Shown in pieces: positions 37,418 to 45,934 of a DNA stretch of 64,000 nt (its first letter is position 1; the number at the start of each line of letters is the position of its first letter). This stretch comes from CAWANP01 sp963783445 (GTDB taxonomy: Bacteria; Chloroflexota; Anaerolineae; JAAYZQ01). The notes below the pieces were generated by a model. It ran no database searches and was not told the DNA's origin. It saw only the letters and a program-made list of their open reading frames with translations. The translations under genes were made by a program, and so were the position numbers. Location of the stretch: positions 186,001-250,000 of the forward strand of contig CAWANP010000009.1 in assembly GCA_963783445.1 (NCBI GenBank). The letters are read 5' to 3'.

Positions 37418-38179
37418 CTAGCCCATGTCGCCTAATTCATACAGGATGGCGGCTGCGGCAATAATGCCTGCGGTCTCGGCCCGCAGGATGCGAGGTCCCA
37501 GTGTCACGGGAATGAGACCATAGCGCTGGCCCTGGGCTATCTCTTCCGGCGTGAACCCACCTTCAGGTCCTACAAAGAGGTTGATGGTCAAGGGCGGCCG
37601 GCCTCGCTCCTGTCCGGCAGGAGTATCGTGGAGTACTCTGTGCAACCCTGGCAGGGATCCCTCCTCCCACGGGATCAGCGAGAGCCCACCCGAATTCCGC
37701 GCTTGATCGCAGGCCTGAAGAAAAAAAGTGGTAGGGCGGAGGGCTGGTTTCCGGCCTCGCCGGCACTGTTCAGCGGCTTCCTGGATGATCGATTCCCAAC
37801 GACGGCTCTTTTTCTCCACAGCGTCCAGGTCGCGGATGACGCACCTCTCGGCCACGACCGGGGTGAATTCCACTACCCCGACCTCGGTTCCCTTTTGTAG
37901 GCTGAACTCGAAGCGGTTGCTCTTGAGCACTCCCTGGTAGAGGCTGATCTTGGTCCGGGGCTCGGCAGCGGACAGTCGCCGGCGGATCACTTCCCCATTC
38001 ACGGCATTCTGTTCCACATGAGTCAGTCGTGTGTGGATCTCCCATCCCGAGTTATCGAGTACGATCACCTTGTCACCTGGGCGCATTCGCAGGACGCGGG
38101 CGATCTGGTGGGCCTGCGGCCCGCCAATTGATACCTCGTTGCCCCTGACCCAGGCTGCCGGGATGAAAAAGCGGTGCAT
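37418..38179 (-). CDS. rsmE: 16S rRNA (uracil(1498)-N(3))-methyltransferase
   Basis: A SPOUT-class methyltransferase that methylates U1498 of 16S rRNA with S-adenosylmethionine. 253 residues, intact. The N-terminal PUA-like domain begins MHRFFIPAAWV and includes GGPQAHQIARVLRMRPGDKV. The C-terminal knot has KGTEVGVVEFTPVVAERCV, LFVGPEGGFTPEEIAQ and LGPRILRAETAGIIA, all conserved in RsmE. It is the last gene of the hrcA-to-rsmE operon and starts 6 nt after the prmA stop, behind GGTAGGAG. Confidence 0.95.
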   Translation of the reverse strand: MHRFFIPAAWVRGNEVSIGGPQAHQIARVLRMRPGDKVIVLDNSGWEIHTRLTHVEQNAVNGEVIRRRLSAAEPRTKISLYQGVLKSNRFEFSLQKGTEVGVVEFTPVVAERCVIRDLDAVEKKSRRWESIIQEAAEQCRRGRKPALRPTTFFLQACDQARNSGGLSLIPWEEGSLPGLHRVLHDTPAGQERGRPPLTINLFVGPEGGFTPEEIAQGQRYGLIPVTLGPRILRAETAGIIAAAAILYELGDMG

Positions 38180-38185
38180 CGGCTC

Positions 38186-39178
38186 CTACCTTTTCTGGGC
38201 TACCAGGCACACCCAGTCCTGCTCCTGAGCCCGGTCAATGATCTGGAGGCCCGCATCCTGAAAGGCATCCCTGACGTTGCCTTCCTGGCCTTCTATCAAC
38301 CCAGCCGCGATCAGGCGCCCGCCTGGGCCAATCCGCGCCGCCAGAGAGGGAGCCATGCCGATGACCACTCTCGCCAGGATGTTGACCAGTACCAGGTCGA
38401 AATGGCCAGTTTCGAGGATGTTTACTATGCGGCCCTCCCCGCCTTCCCTCAGCCCCCATCCTGCCGTCGTTCCTCCGGGCAGCGAGCCGTGCTGAAGCGT
38501 AACTCCATGGGCTACCCCATTCAGCATGACGTTCTCATGAGCGACAGATATGGCCACAGGATCGGCATCCAGGGCTAGCACAGAGTGCGCACCCAGTTTG
38601 ATGGCGGCGATAGCCAGCACGCCTGAACCGGTCCCCACATCCAGGACTGTACAATCAGGTGTCAGGCCTGTCTCCAGAGCTTCCAGGCACAGACGGGTCG
38701 TAGGATGGAGGCCGGTACCGAAGGCCATACCTGGTTCCATATGGATGACGGCCTCCCCGGATGCCGGTGTGTACACTTCCCAGGCAGGCACAATGACGAT
38801 ACGCCGGCCCACGCGCAACAGGTGGTAATGCTGCTTCCAGGCTTCAACCCAGTCCTCCTCCGCTCGGGGCACGATGACCGGATCGGGGATAGGATAGATC
38901 TGTCCCAGATGCCATAGTCCCTCTCTCAGACGTTGCTGTGCCTCCTCCGTGGACGCGGCCCCCTTCGTAGTACCATCCAGGGGCAGATAAGCCTTGACGA
39001 TGACCTCTGATGGCGGTGGGGCAGTCTCCAAATCGGGTTCAAAGCAGTCTACGGGTACCTCGATGACGGCGCCCCCCTGGCCATAGCGGTTGAACAGCTC
39101 GGCCACGGCTTCGGCCGCTTCGTTATCTGTCGTTACACTGAACTCAAGCCATTCCAACTTGGCCCCCACACGTGCCAA
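38186..39178 (-). CDS. prmA: Ribosomal protein L11 methyltransferase
   Basis: SAM-dependent enzyme that trimethylates ribosomal protein L11. The class-I fold has the SAM-binding motif VLDVGTGSGVLAIAAIKLGA, preceded by MEPGMAFGTGLHPTTRLCLE, typical of PrmA, and followed by DLVLVNILARVVIGMAPSLA (N-I-L-A motif). 330 residues if started at TTG 39178. GTG 39169 is an equally good choice, and no clear ribosome binding site separates them. It lies between dnaJ and rsmE as in many Gram-positive type operons. Confidence 0.93.
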   Translation of the reverse strand: MARVGAKLEWLEFSVTTDNEAAEAVAELFNRYGQGGAVIEVPVDCFEPDLETAPPPSEVIVKAYLPLDGTTKGAASTEEAQQRLREGLWHLGQIYPIPDPVIVPRAEEDWVEAWKQHYHLLRVGRRIVIVPAWEVYTPASGEAVIHMEPGMAFGTGLHPTTRLCLEALETGLTPDCTVLDVGTGSGVLAIAAIKLGAHSVLALDADPVAISVAHENVMLNGVAHGVTLQHGSLPGGTTAGWGLREGGEGRIVNILETGHFDLVLVNILARVVIGMAPSLAARIGPGGRLIAAGLIEGQEGNVRDAFQDAGLQIIDRAQEQDWVCLVAQKR

Positions 39179-39182
39179 ACGT

Positions 39183-39207
39183 CAGACGAGGCCCGCGGCC
39201 TCGTCTG
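39183..39207 (-). terminator. Strong hairpin between dnaJ and prmA
   Basis: CAGACGAGGCC and GGCCTCGTCTG form an 11-bp perfect stem with a 3-nt loop. No T-run follows on the minus strand. It may attenuate or stabilise the message between the chaperone genes and prmA-rsmE. Confidence 0.5.
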
Positions 39208-39214
39208 AACTTCC

Positions 39215-40336
39215 CTATATGCCCAATGCATCTCTGAGCCTACTGAGCAGGCCCTTCTCCGGTTGGTGAACGACCTCCTTGCCCAGGGTCGTGCCCAGCT
39301 CCTGGAACAAATCTCTCTGTCGCGGTGTTAGCCGTGAAGGGGTCCGAACGTGAACAATGATCACTTGATCTCCACGACCGTTGCGCCGCAGATAGGGAAC
39401 GCCTTTACCCCGCAGCCTGAAGGTCTCGCCTGTCTGCGTACCGGCCGGAATCGTCAGATCTTCATCTCCATCCAGGGTTGGTACCGAAACTGCGTCGCCC
39501 AGCGCAGCCTGAGCAACATTGATATCCAATTCCAACATGACGTTATTGTCGTCACGACGAAAGTTGGGATGGGGCTTGACATTCAGCACGACGTAGAGAT
39601 TGCCCGTTGGGCCGCCACGCATGCCCGGTTCGCCCTCTCCGGCCAGGCGAATACGCGTCCCATTGTCAACGCCCGCCGGGATCCTGACCGAGATGGTCCG
39701 CTCTACCTGAACAACCTTCTGACCGTGGCAGTTCGTGCAGGGCGTGGTTACGATCTCCCGCTCCCCCTGGCAGCGGGGACAGGTGGCTACCTGCACAAAA
39801 GAACCCAGGATGGTCTGCTGCTGGCGGCGGACCTCGCCGGTACCATTGCATTGGGGGCAGCGGATCGGTTGCGTTCCCGGTTCAGCCCCGCTCCCCTGAC
39901 AATGGGGGCAGGTCTCGTGGCGGGGAACGAGAATTTCCTTTTCAGCGCCAAAGACTGCTTCTTCGAACTCGATGGTGAGGTCGTAGCGCAGGTCGGTTCC
40001 CCGGCTGGGTCCTCGGCGCGATGTCCCGGTCCGCATCCCACCGAAAAAGCTCTCAAAGATATCCTCGATGCCGCCAAAGCCGCTGAAATCACCCTGGCCA
40101 CCAAAACCACTCTGGGGGCCAGAATGACCAAAGCGATCATACATGGCTCGTTTTTCAGGGTCCGACAGCACCTCATACGCTTCATTGATCTCCTTGAAGC
40201 GTGTCTCGGCGTCGGCGTCCTTGTTCACATCCGGGTGATATTGGCGGGCCAGGCGGCGAAAGGATTTTTTGATCCCCTCTTGCGTTGCCTGCCGGTCTAT
40301 CCCCAGCACCTGGTAGTAATCGCGTTTGGCACTCAT
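39215..40336 (-). CDS. dnaJ: Molecular chaperone DnaJ
   Basis: Hsp40 co-chaperone that stimulates DnaK ATPase. 373 residues, intact. J domain residues about 5-70 with HPD in QYHPDVNKD. Gly/Phe-rich region at about 75-105 (GPQSGFGGQGDFSGFGG). Zinc domain with four CxxCxGxG-type repeats: CPHCQGSG, CPQCNGTG, CPRCQGE (last Gly replaced) and CTNCHGQ. C-terminal substrate-binding domains follow. It lies downstream of dnaK after a 149-bp spacer made of a degenerate tandem repeat. Confidence 0.96.
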   Translation of the reverse strand: MSAKRDYYQVLGIDRQATQEGIKKSFRRLARQYHPDVNKDADAETRFKEINEAYEVLSDPEKRAMYDRFGHSGPQSGFGGQGDFSGFGGIEDIFESFFGGMRTGTSRRGPSRGTDLRYDLTIEFEEAVFGAEKEILVPRHETCPHCQGSGAEPGTQPIRCPQCNGTGEVRRQQQTILGSFVQVATCPRCQGEREIVTTPCTNCHGQKVVQVERTISVRIPAGVDNGTRIRLAGEGEPGMRGGPTGNLYVVLNVKPHPNFRRDDNNVMLELDINVAQAALGDAVSVPTLDGDEDLTIPAGTQTGETFRLRGKGVPYLRRNGRGDQVIIVHVRTPSRLTPRQRDLFQELGTTLGKEVVHQPEKGLLSRLRDALGI

Positions 40337-40485
40337 AGTTTTGGGTTCAAAGTTCCAAGTTCGATGTTCGAGATTCCAAGTTCAAGGCTCCAAGTTCGCA
40401 GTTCGATGTCTCAAATTCGATGTTCGACGTTCAAACTTCGAAATGCCTCGAAAATCGAACGTCGAACCCAAAACCTCGAACTCTC
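40337..40485. repeat. Degenerate short tandem repeat between dnaJ and dnaK
   Basis: Repeated variants of GTTCGATGTTCGA, CCAAGTTCGCAGTTCGA and GTTCAAGGCTCCAAG with a period near 10 bases fill the whole spacer. A related run is seen at about 17,180-17,255 (GACGTTCGATAG, CGAACTGCGAACCTCGAAC). Both sit directly before a gene start. The function is unknown. Confidence 0.65.
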
Positions 40486-42378
40486 TTACGCCTCGCTGAA
40501 CTCTCCCTCGACCACATCCTCATCGTCATCCGCGGGTGTGGCAGTTTCCTCTCCCTCAGGAGGCGGCGAGCCAGGCTGCTGGTACATCGAAGCTCCCACC
40601 TTCTGCAAGGACTCTGAGAGTTCCTGGACCGTGCGCTGGATGGCCGCAACGTCCTGCTCCTGCAATGCCGAACGACAAGCTGCGACTTTTTCTTCCACCT
40701 CGCTCTTGACGTCGTCGGGCACTTGCTCTCCCTGCTCGCCCATCAGCTTCTCGGCCTGGTAGACAAGTGAGTCAGCGTTGTTGCGAACCTCCACTTCCTC
40801 CCGCCGTTTTTCGTCTTCCTGTCCATAGCGTTCGGATTCTTGGACCATGCGATCGACTTCCTCATTGCTCAAACCGCTGGATGCCGTGATGGTGATCGAC
40901 TGCTCGCGTCCGGTGGCCTTGTCCTGGGCCGAAACGTGCAGGATGCCGTCGGCGTCGATGTCAAAGGTCACCTCGACCTGGGGAATCCCTCTGGGGGCCG
41001 GGGGAATGCCGTCCAGGATAAACTTGCCCAGCGTCTTGTTGTTGGCTGCCATGGGGCGTTCGCCTTGCAGTACGTGGATCTCAACGCTGGTCTGGCCATC
41101 GGCGGCGGTAGAAAAAATCTGGCTCTTTTTGGTAGGAATGGTGGCGTTGCGCTCGATGAGCGGCGTGGACACGCCGCCCAGCGTCTCGATGCTCAGGGTC
41201 AAGGGCGTCACGTCCAGCAGAAGCACGTCCTTAACTTCCCCACCCAGAACCCCGGCCTGGATTGCCGCCCCCAGGGCCACGACCTCGTCGGGGTTGACAC
41301 CCTTGTGCGGCGCCCGACCAAAGAACTTTTGCACCGCCTCCTGGATGGCCGGCATGCGAGTCATGCCACCTACTAGCAGGACCTCGTCAACGTCGCCTGC
41401 AGACAACTTGGAGTCACTCAGTGCTTGCCGGCAGGGCCCGAGTGACTTTTCGATCAGATCCTCTACCAACTGTTCCAGTTTGGCTCGGGTCAAGGTCATT
41501 TGCAGGTGCTTGGGGCCGCTGGCGTCGGCGGTGATGAACGGCAGATTGATCTCGCTCTGCATCGTCGTCGAGAGTTCGATTTTGGCCTTTTCGGAAGCCT
41601 CTTTCAGCCGCTGCAGGGCCATCCGATCCCCTCGCAGGTCGATCCCCTGCTCTTTGCGGAATTCGTCGGCGACCCAGTTTATGATGCGTTGGTCAAAGTC
41701 ATCCCCGCCCAGAAAGGTGTCGCCATTGGTCGAAAGCACCTCGAATACCTCGTCGCCTACATCGAGGATGCTGATGTCAAAGGTACCGCCACCCAGGTCA
41801 TACACGGCGACTCTCTGATCGACGCCTTTGCCCAGCCCGTAGGCCAAGGAGGAAGCGGTGGGCTCGTTGATGATGCGCAGTACATTCAACCCAGCGATTT
41901 TGCCTGCATCCTTGGTTGCCTGGCGCTGGCTGTCGTTAAAATAGGCCGGTACAGTAATGACTGCATCCACCACCGACTGACCCAGGTATGCCTCTGCATC
42001 CTGCTTGATCTTTTGCAGGATCATGGCCGAGATCTCGGGCGGCGAATAGTCCTTGCCTCCCATCTCCACCCAGGCATCACCGTTGGGCTGATCGCTGATC
42101 GTGTAGGGCAATATCTCACGTGCCTTGGCGACCTCAGGCTCGCTGTATTTCCGCCCCATCAGCCGCTTGATAGAAGAAATGGTGTTCTCGGGATTGGTGA
42201 TGGCCTGCCGCCGGGCAACCTGCCCGACCATCCGCTCGCCGGTTTTGGGATTGACCGCTACCACCGAAGGGAACAGGCGCCCCCCCTCCGAGCTGGGGAT
42301 GATGGTTGGTTCGCCGCCTTCCATGACAGCGCACACAGAGTTGGTTGTACCCAGGTCAATGCCGATAGTTTTTGCCAT
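40486..42378 (-). CDS. dnaK: Molecular chaperone DnaK (Hsp70)
   Basis: ATP-dependent chaperone. 630 residues, intact. ATPase domain opens with MAKTIGIDLGTTNSVCAVME and contains VYDLGGGTFDISILDVGDEV and LVGGMTRMPAIQEAVQ. The interdomain linker VKDVLLLDVTPLTLSIETLG leads into the substrate-binding domain. The C-terminus is acidic, ending DDDEDVVEGEFSEA. ATG 42378 has AAGGAGT upstream. It belongs to the CIRCE-controlled hrcA operon. Confidence 0.97.
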   Translation of the reverse strand: MAKTIGIDLGTTNSVCAVMEGGEPTIIPSSEGGRLFPSVVAVNPKTGERMVGQVARRQAITNPENTISSIKRLMGRKYSEPEVAKAREILPYTISDQPNGDAWVEMGGKDYSPPEISAMILQKIKQDAEAYLGQSVVDAVITVPAYFNDSQRQATKDAGKIAGLNVLRIINEPTASSLAYGLGKGVDQRVAVYDLGGGTFDISILDVGDEVFEVLSTNGDTFLGGDDFDQRIINWVADEFRKEQGIDLRGDRMALQRLKEASEKAKIELSTTMQSEINLPFITADASGPKHLQMTLTRAKLEQLVEDLIEKSLGPCRQALSDSKLSAGDVDEVLLVGGMTRMPAIQEAVQKFFGRAPHKGVNPDEVVALGAAIQAGVLGGEVKDVLLLDVTPLTLSIETLGGVSTPLIERNATIPTKKSQIFSTAADGQTSVEIHVLQGERPMAANNKTLGKFILDGIPPAPRGIPQVEVTFDIDADGILHVSAQDKATGREQSITITASSGLSNEEVDRMVQESERYGQEDEKRREEVEVRNNADSLVYQAEKLMGEQGEQVPDDVKSEVEEKVAACRSALQEQDVAAIQRTVQELSESLQKVGASMYQQPGSPPPEGEETATPADDDEDVVEGEFSEA

Positions 42379-42512
42379 GATTCTACTCCTTGGTTCTGTC
42401 CCAGACCCTCAGGGTCTTTGGTTGTAGTGCGTAGCCTTGCTAGCACTGAACGGGTTTTGTATTTCCATGTAGCTGGCTTTTTTCAGAGATCCCAAGGGTT
42501 CTCCAGTACGAA

Positions 42513-43202
42513 CTAGGCCTGCTCCTCATTCTCAGATTCGGGGTCGGGCGGTGCTCCAGCCGAGACGCGGACCACGCTGGGGCGCAGCACACGATCTCCC
42601 ATCCTGTAACCTTTTTGCAGTTCGGCGATGACCTGTCCTTCCGGCACGGTTTCTGACGGCTCGTGTGTGAGAGCCTCGTGCAAAAAGGGATCAAATTCCT
42701 GGCCTACCGCCTCGATGGCCGTCGCACCAGATTGCGCCAGCAGTCGCTCCAGGTTGCGCTGGATCAGCACAATCCCCTCGGTCCAGGTTAGATCCGAAAG
42801 GTGCTCAGGCATTGTCTCAAGCGCTCGCTCGAAATCATCTACGATAGGCAGTACCTGGGTCAGTGCATCGCCCTTGGCATTGGCATAAGTCTGCTCTCGC
42901 TCGCGCTGGAACCGCTTGCGGGCATTGGAAAGCTCAGCCCTGGCGCGCTGCCAACCATCCAGATATTCGGCCTCTTGAGCTTTGACTTCCGCCAGCTCCT
43001 GGCGGAGGGCAGCCACCTCATCAGTTTCCGTTTCCCCGGTGGGGGATTCCTCACCCTCTCCTGCAGGTTGCTCGACCTGATCCTCTTCAAGCCCCTGTCC
43101 TGAGGCATCCCCTGAGCCAGCCGAGGGGCCCGTCGAAGGATCCGGTTCCCCTTGGCTCTGCTCTTCTATCGTTTCAGCCACTTCTTGCTCTTTGCTAGAC
43201 AT
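42513..43202 (-). CDS. grpE: Nucleotide exchange factor GrpE
   Basis: Exchange factor that releases ADP from DnaK. About 229 residues. A long acidic, disordered N-terminus (Glu, Asp, Gly, Pro-rich) is followed by the dimer coiled coil (LRQELAEVKAQEAEYLDGWQ; RARAELSNARKRFQRE) and the beta domain with AIEAVGQEFDPFLHEALTHE and GYRMGDRVLRPSVVRVSAG. ATG 43202 is chosen over ATG 43214 because GAGGA lies 5 nt upstream. It overlaps the end of hrcA by 8 nt. Confidence 0.93.
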   Translation of the reverse strand: MSSKEQEVAETIEEQSQGEPDPSTGPSAGSGDASGQGLEEDQVEQPAGEGEESPTGETETDEVAALRQELAEVKAQEAEYLDGWQRARAELSNARKRFQREREQTYANAKGDALTQVLPIVDDFERALETMPEHLSDLTWTEGIVLIQRNLERLLAQSGATAIEAVGQEFDPFLHEALTHEPSETVPEGQVIAELQKGYRMGDRVLRPSVVRVSAGAPPDPESENEEQA

Positions 43203-44250
43203 GTTGTTCCTCATTCGCTCGCGGTTCTTCGATCCCGCCGTATAGTTCGCGGAATAGATCGCTCATCAGCCTGGCCATGTAGCGTACCGTCGAGATGGCC
43301 CGGCTATATGGCATTCGCATCGGCCCCATTACCCCCAGCGCGCCAATGGCCTCGCCGCTGACGCCATAGGGAGAAACCACCAGGCTGCATTCACTCAGCT
43401 CATTCCAACGTCCCTCGCCACCGATGACCACCTGAACGCCGCCAACTTCCAGCATGTCGGTTAGCAGATCCTCCATGAGCGTTCGATCTTCAAACAGGTG
43501 GACGATACCCCTGGCGCTCTCGGGTACGGAGAACTCGGGCTGGTGCAAGATGTTGCTCAGCCCATCCCGGTATAGGTGGAGACCCGCCTGATCATCCACT
43601 CGTGTCATTACCTGTACTACGACATCCAAAACCTGCTGCTCAAAGGCGCCCAATTGCCTGCGGCAGGCGATCACGCGTTGGACGGATGCCCCCACACACA
43701 GGTCATTCAATCGGTTAGCGATCTGGGTCAGCGCGTCCTGGTCGACCGGCTCGTCCAGAGACAGCATCTGCTGGCGTACGATGCCACCCTCCAGCACGGC
43801 GATGAGCATGCCCATGGTATCATGGATGGAAATCAACTGCAAGTGCCTGAGACGACACCCTTCGGTCTTGAGGCTGGTCACGACGGAGGCGGATTGGGCG
43901 GTGCGGGCCAGGACCGAGGCCGCTAGCCTCATCCACTGTTCCAGATCGACCCCCACCTGGTGAAACTGGTGGCGTATGGTTCTTTGCTCGTCCAGCGACA
44001 GTTGCGACTCGCGCATCAGGCGTTCCACAAAGTAGCGGTAGCCCTGCTCCGTGGGTACACGCCCCGCCGAGGTATGTGGCTGAATCACATAGCCGGATTC
44101 TTCCAGGACGACCATCTCGTTGCGGATAGTAGCCGAGCTGACTCCCAGGCCATAGCTTTCAATGGTCTTGGAGCCAACCGGCTGCGCGGCCGAGACATAC
44201 TCCCGGATCACGAGAGCCAGGATCAACTGTTGACGTGGCGTAATCTCCAT
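43195..44250 (-). CDS. hrcA: Heat-inducible transcription repressor HrcA
   Basis: Repressor that binds the CIRCE operator and controls this operon. 351 residues, intact. N-terminal winged helix: TPRQQLILALVIREYVSAAQ, VSSATIRNEMVVLEESGYV and QPHTSAGRVPTEQGYRYFV are diagnostic. The GAF-like C-terminal part includes VQVVIGGEGRWNELSECSLV and the ending GALGVMGPMRMPYSRAISTV. It is the first gene of the operon, 55 nt downstream of the operator. Confidence 0.96.
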   Translation of the reverse strand: MEITPRQQLILALVIREYVSAAQPVGSKTIESYGLGVSSATIRNEMVVLEESGYVIQPHTSAGRVPTEQGYRYFVERLMRESQLSLDEQRTIRHQFHQVGVDLEQWMRLAASVLARTAQSASVVTSLKTEGCRLRHLQLISIHDTMGMLIAVLEGGIVRQQMLSLDEPVDQDALTQIANRLNDLCVGASVQRVIACRRQLGAFEQQVLDVVVQVMTRVDDQAGLHLYRDGLSNILHQPEFSVPESARGIVHLFEDRTLMEDLLTDMLEVGGVQVVIGGEGRWNELSECSLVVSPYGVSGEAIGALGVMGPMRMPYSRAISTVRYMARLMSDLFRELYGGIEEPRANEEQHV

Positions 44251-44304
44251 CTTTTCCCCGAATCATCTATGACGGCACAAACACAAACCTATTTGAATAG
44301 ATCG

Positions 44305-44331
44305 TTAGCACTCAAGTGTAGAGAGTGCTAA
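44305..44331 (-). promoter_or_regulatory. CIRCE operator (HrcA binding site)
   Basis: TTAGCACTC, a 9-base spacer, and GAGTGCTAA: a perfect match to the CIRCE consensus. It lies just after the -10 box of the hrcA promoter, so bound HrcA would block the operon, as known for this system. Confidence 0.97.
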
Positions 44332-44346
44332 CGATCTCCTGTCCAG

Positions 44347-44375
44347 ATAGTACCACGAACCACACTTGCTGTCAA
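44347..44375 (-). promoter_or_regulatory. Sigma-70-type promoter for the hrcA operon
   Basis: On the minus strand, TTGACA (44375-44370), a 17-bp spacer, then TACTAT (44352-44347). The CIRCE element begins 15 nt downstream of the -10 box. Confidence 0.8.
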
Positions 44376-44524
44376 GAAGTGGAGCGCACAAGTCTAGGAG
44401 AATCGAGTTTGACTGGAGACAGGCTCCCTGCCCGGGGGCGTCCCGGGCAGCCAGGCATGGCTCTGGATCGTGGAGCGAGTGGAACGCCCTCAAGACAAGG
44501 GCTGGAGATCCTTCGACTAGGTGC

Positions 44525-45934
44525 TCAGTATGCGTGGCGGTCGCCAAAGATGGCAAAAAAGGTGCGGAGCATGATCCGAAAGTCAAGCCAAAGAGACCAG
44601 TTCTCGATGTACCATAGGTCGTACTTTGTTCGTTCGGCGATAGAAGTATCACCACGCAGACCATTCACCTGGGCCCAGCCTGTCAGGCCCGCCTTTTCCC
44701 GGTGGCGGTCCATGTAGCGGGGGATGCTGCGCCGGAACTGCTCGACGTACACCGGACGTTCCGGGCGTGGCCCAACCAGGCTCATCTCACCCAAGAATAC
44801 GTTGATGAGCTGGGGTAGCTCATCGATGGAGAACCTCCGGATCAAACTGCCCAGGCGAGTAACCCGTGGATCACCCTCCGTCGTCCAGCCTGGCCCATCC
44901 TTCTCAGCGTCTGTGCGCATGGACCGGAACTTGAGGCACCAGAACGGCCGGGCATCCAGCCCCATCCGCTCTTGGGCATAGAACACCGATCCGGGTGAAT
45001 CGAGTTTGATGGCGGCGGCAACCAGCATCAAGATGGGCGAGAGGAACACCAGCGCCAGGGCGCTACCCACCAGGTCGACCGAGCGCTTGAGGGTCAGCTT
45101 CCAGCCCCGCAGGGCCACGTCGCGCACGCTGAGCAGGGGCAAGCCTCCCAGGTCGCCGATGCTCAGCTCCGTGGCGATGATTTGGAACAGATCGGGGAAG
45201 ATCTTAACGCCGACCTGTCCTTGCTCGCAGCGTGAGATAATGGCCAGCGCTTCCTGGTGCGTCAGCTCTGAACGGCCAATGATCACTTCTTCGACTTGGT
45301 GTTCCGTGATCAGGTCGGGCAGATCGTCTACCCCGCCTAGCACCGGAATTCCCATGATCTGCTGGCCGGGCGCCGTTTCTCCGTCAACAAAACCGACGAC
45401 GCGGTAGCCCAGGCGAGGTGACTGCCTGACCTTTTGCAGGATCATCCGGCCTACATCTCCCGTGCCGACGATGAGCAGCCGGTCAGCCCATACACCCCGT
45501 TTCCGGAGCCAATTGCGCAGCCATGCCAGCGCGGAGCGGCCAACGGTTACCAGCATAACTGTCAGCACCCAGGCATAGATGACCATCACCCGGGGAAAAT
45601 CTACCTGCAGCCTGCTGTTTTTGAATAGGAAGGTGGTAACGGCGATGGTAAAGATGGTGCCAATGGAGGTGGCGGCAAAAATCCGGTAGAACTCGTCCAG
45701 ACGGGGCATGGTGCGCTTGATATCGTACAGCCGCGAGAAGAAATAGACGGTCAGCATCGTGACCACCTGTACGACCATCATCACCAGGTAGTCATGGTAG
45801 GGGCCGATGTTGACCGGTGGGGGTACGGCCACCACACGACGCAGCCCATAGGCCAGGTAGAAAGCCACGGCGACCATCGCCACGTCATTGATGACCAACA
45901 GTACGGTATACAGTGCATCGGTCTTGCGCCTCAT
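44525..45934 (-). CDS. Polyprenyl glycosylphosphotransferase (WcaJ/WbaP-like)
   Basis: Initiating enzyme for exopolysaccharide or surface-glycan synthesis; transfers a sugar-1-phosphate to undecaprenyl phosphate. About 469 residues from ATG 45934 (MRRKTDALYT). Four N-terminal membrane helices, then a Rossmann-like CoA-binding domain (DRLLIVGTGDVGRMILQKVR), one more helix, and the catalytic bacterial sugar transferase domain. That domain has KLDSPGSVFYAQERMG, FWCLKFRSMRTDAEKDG, FSIDELPQLINVFLGEMSLV and GPRPERP. The start overlaps the stop of the glycosyltransferase gene (ATGA). The frame is open further upstream, but that part lies within the preceding gene. Confidence 0.92.
   Translation of the reverse strand: MRRKTDALYTVLLVINDVAMVAVAFYLAYGLRRVVAVPPPVNIGPYHDYLVMMVVQVVTMLTVYFFSRLYDIKRTMPRLDEFYRIFAATSIGTIFTIAVTTFLFKNSRLQVDFPRVMVIYAWVLTVMLVTVGRSALAWLRNWLRKRGVWADRLLIVGTGDVGRMILQKVRQSPRLGYRVVGFVDGETAPGQQIMGIPVLGGVDDLPDLITEHQVEEVIIGRSELTHQEALAIISRCEQGQVGVKIFPDLFQIIATELSIGDLGGLPLLSVRDVALRGWKLTLKRSVDLVGSALALVFLSPILMLVAAAIKLDSPGSVFYAQERMGLDARPFWCLKFRSMRTDAEKDGPGWTTEGDPRVTRLGSLIRRFSIDELPQLINVFLGEMSLVGPRPERPVYVEQFRRSIPRYMDRHREKAGLTGWAQVNGLRGDTSIAERTKYDLWYIENWSLWLDFRIMLRTFFAIFGDRHAY

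Noticed and set aside
40337..40485. Tandem repeat considered as a CRISPR array
   Set aside because: Units are about 10 bases, degenerate and contiguous, with no unique spacers.
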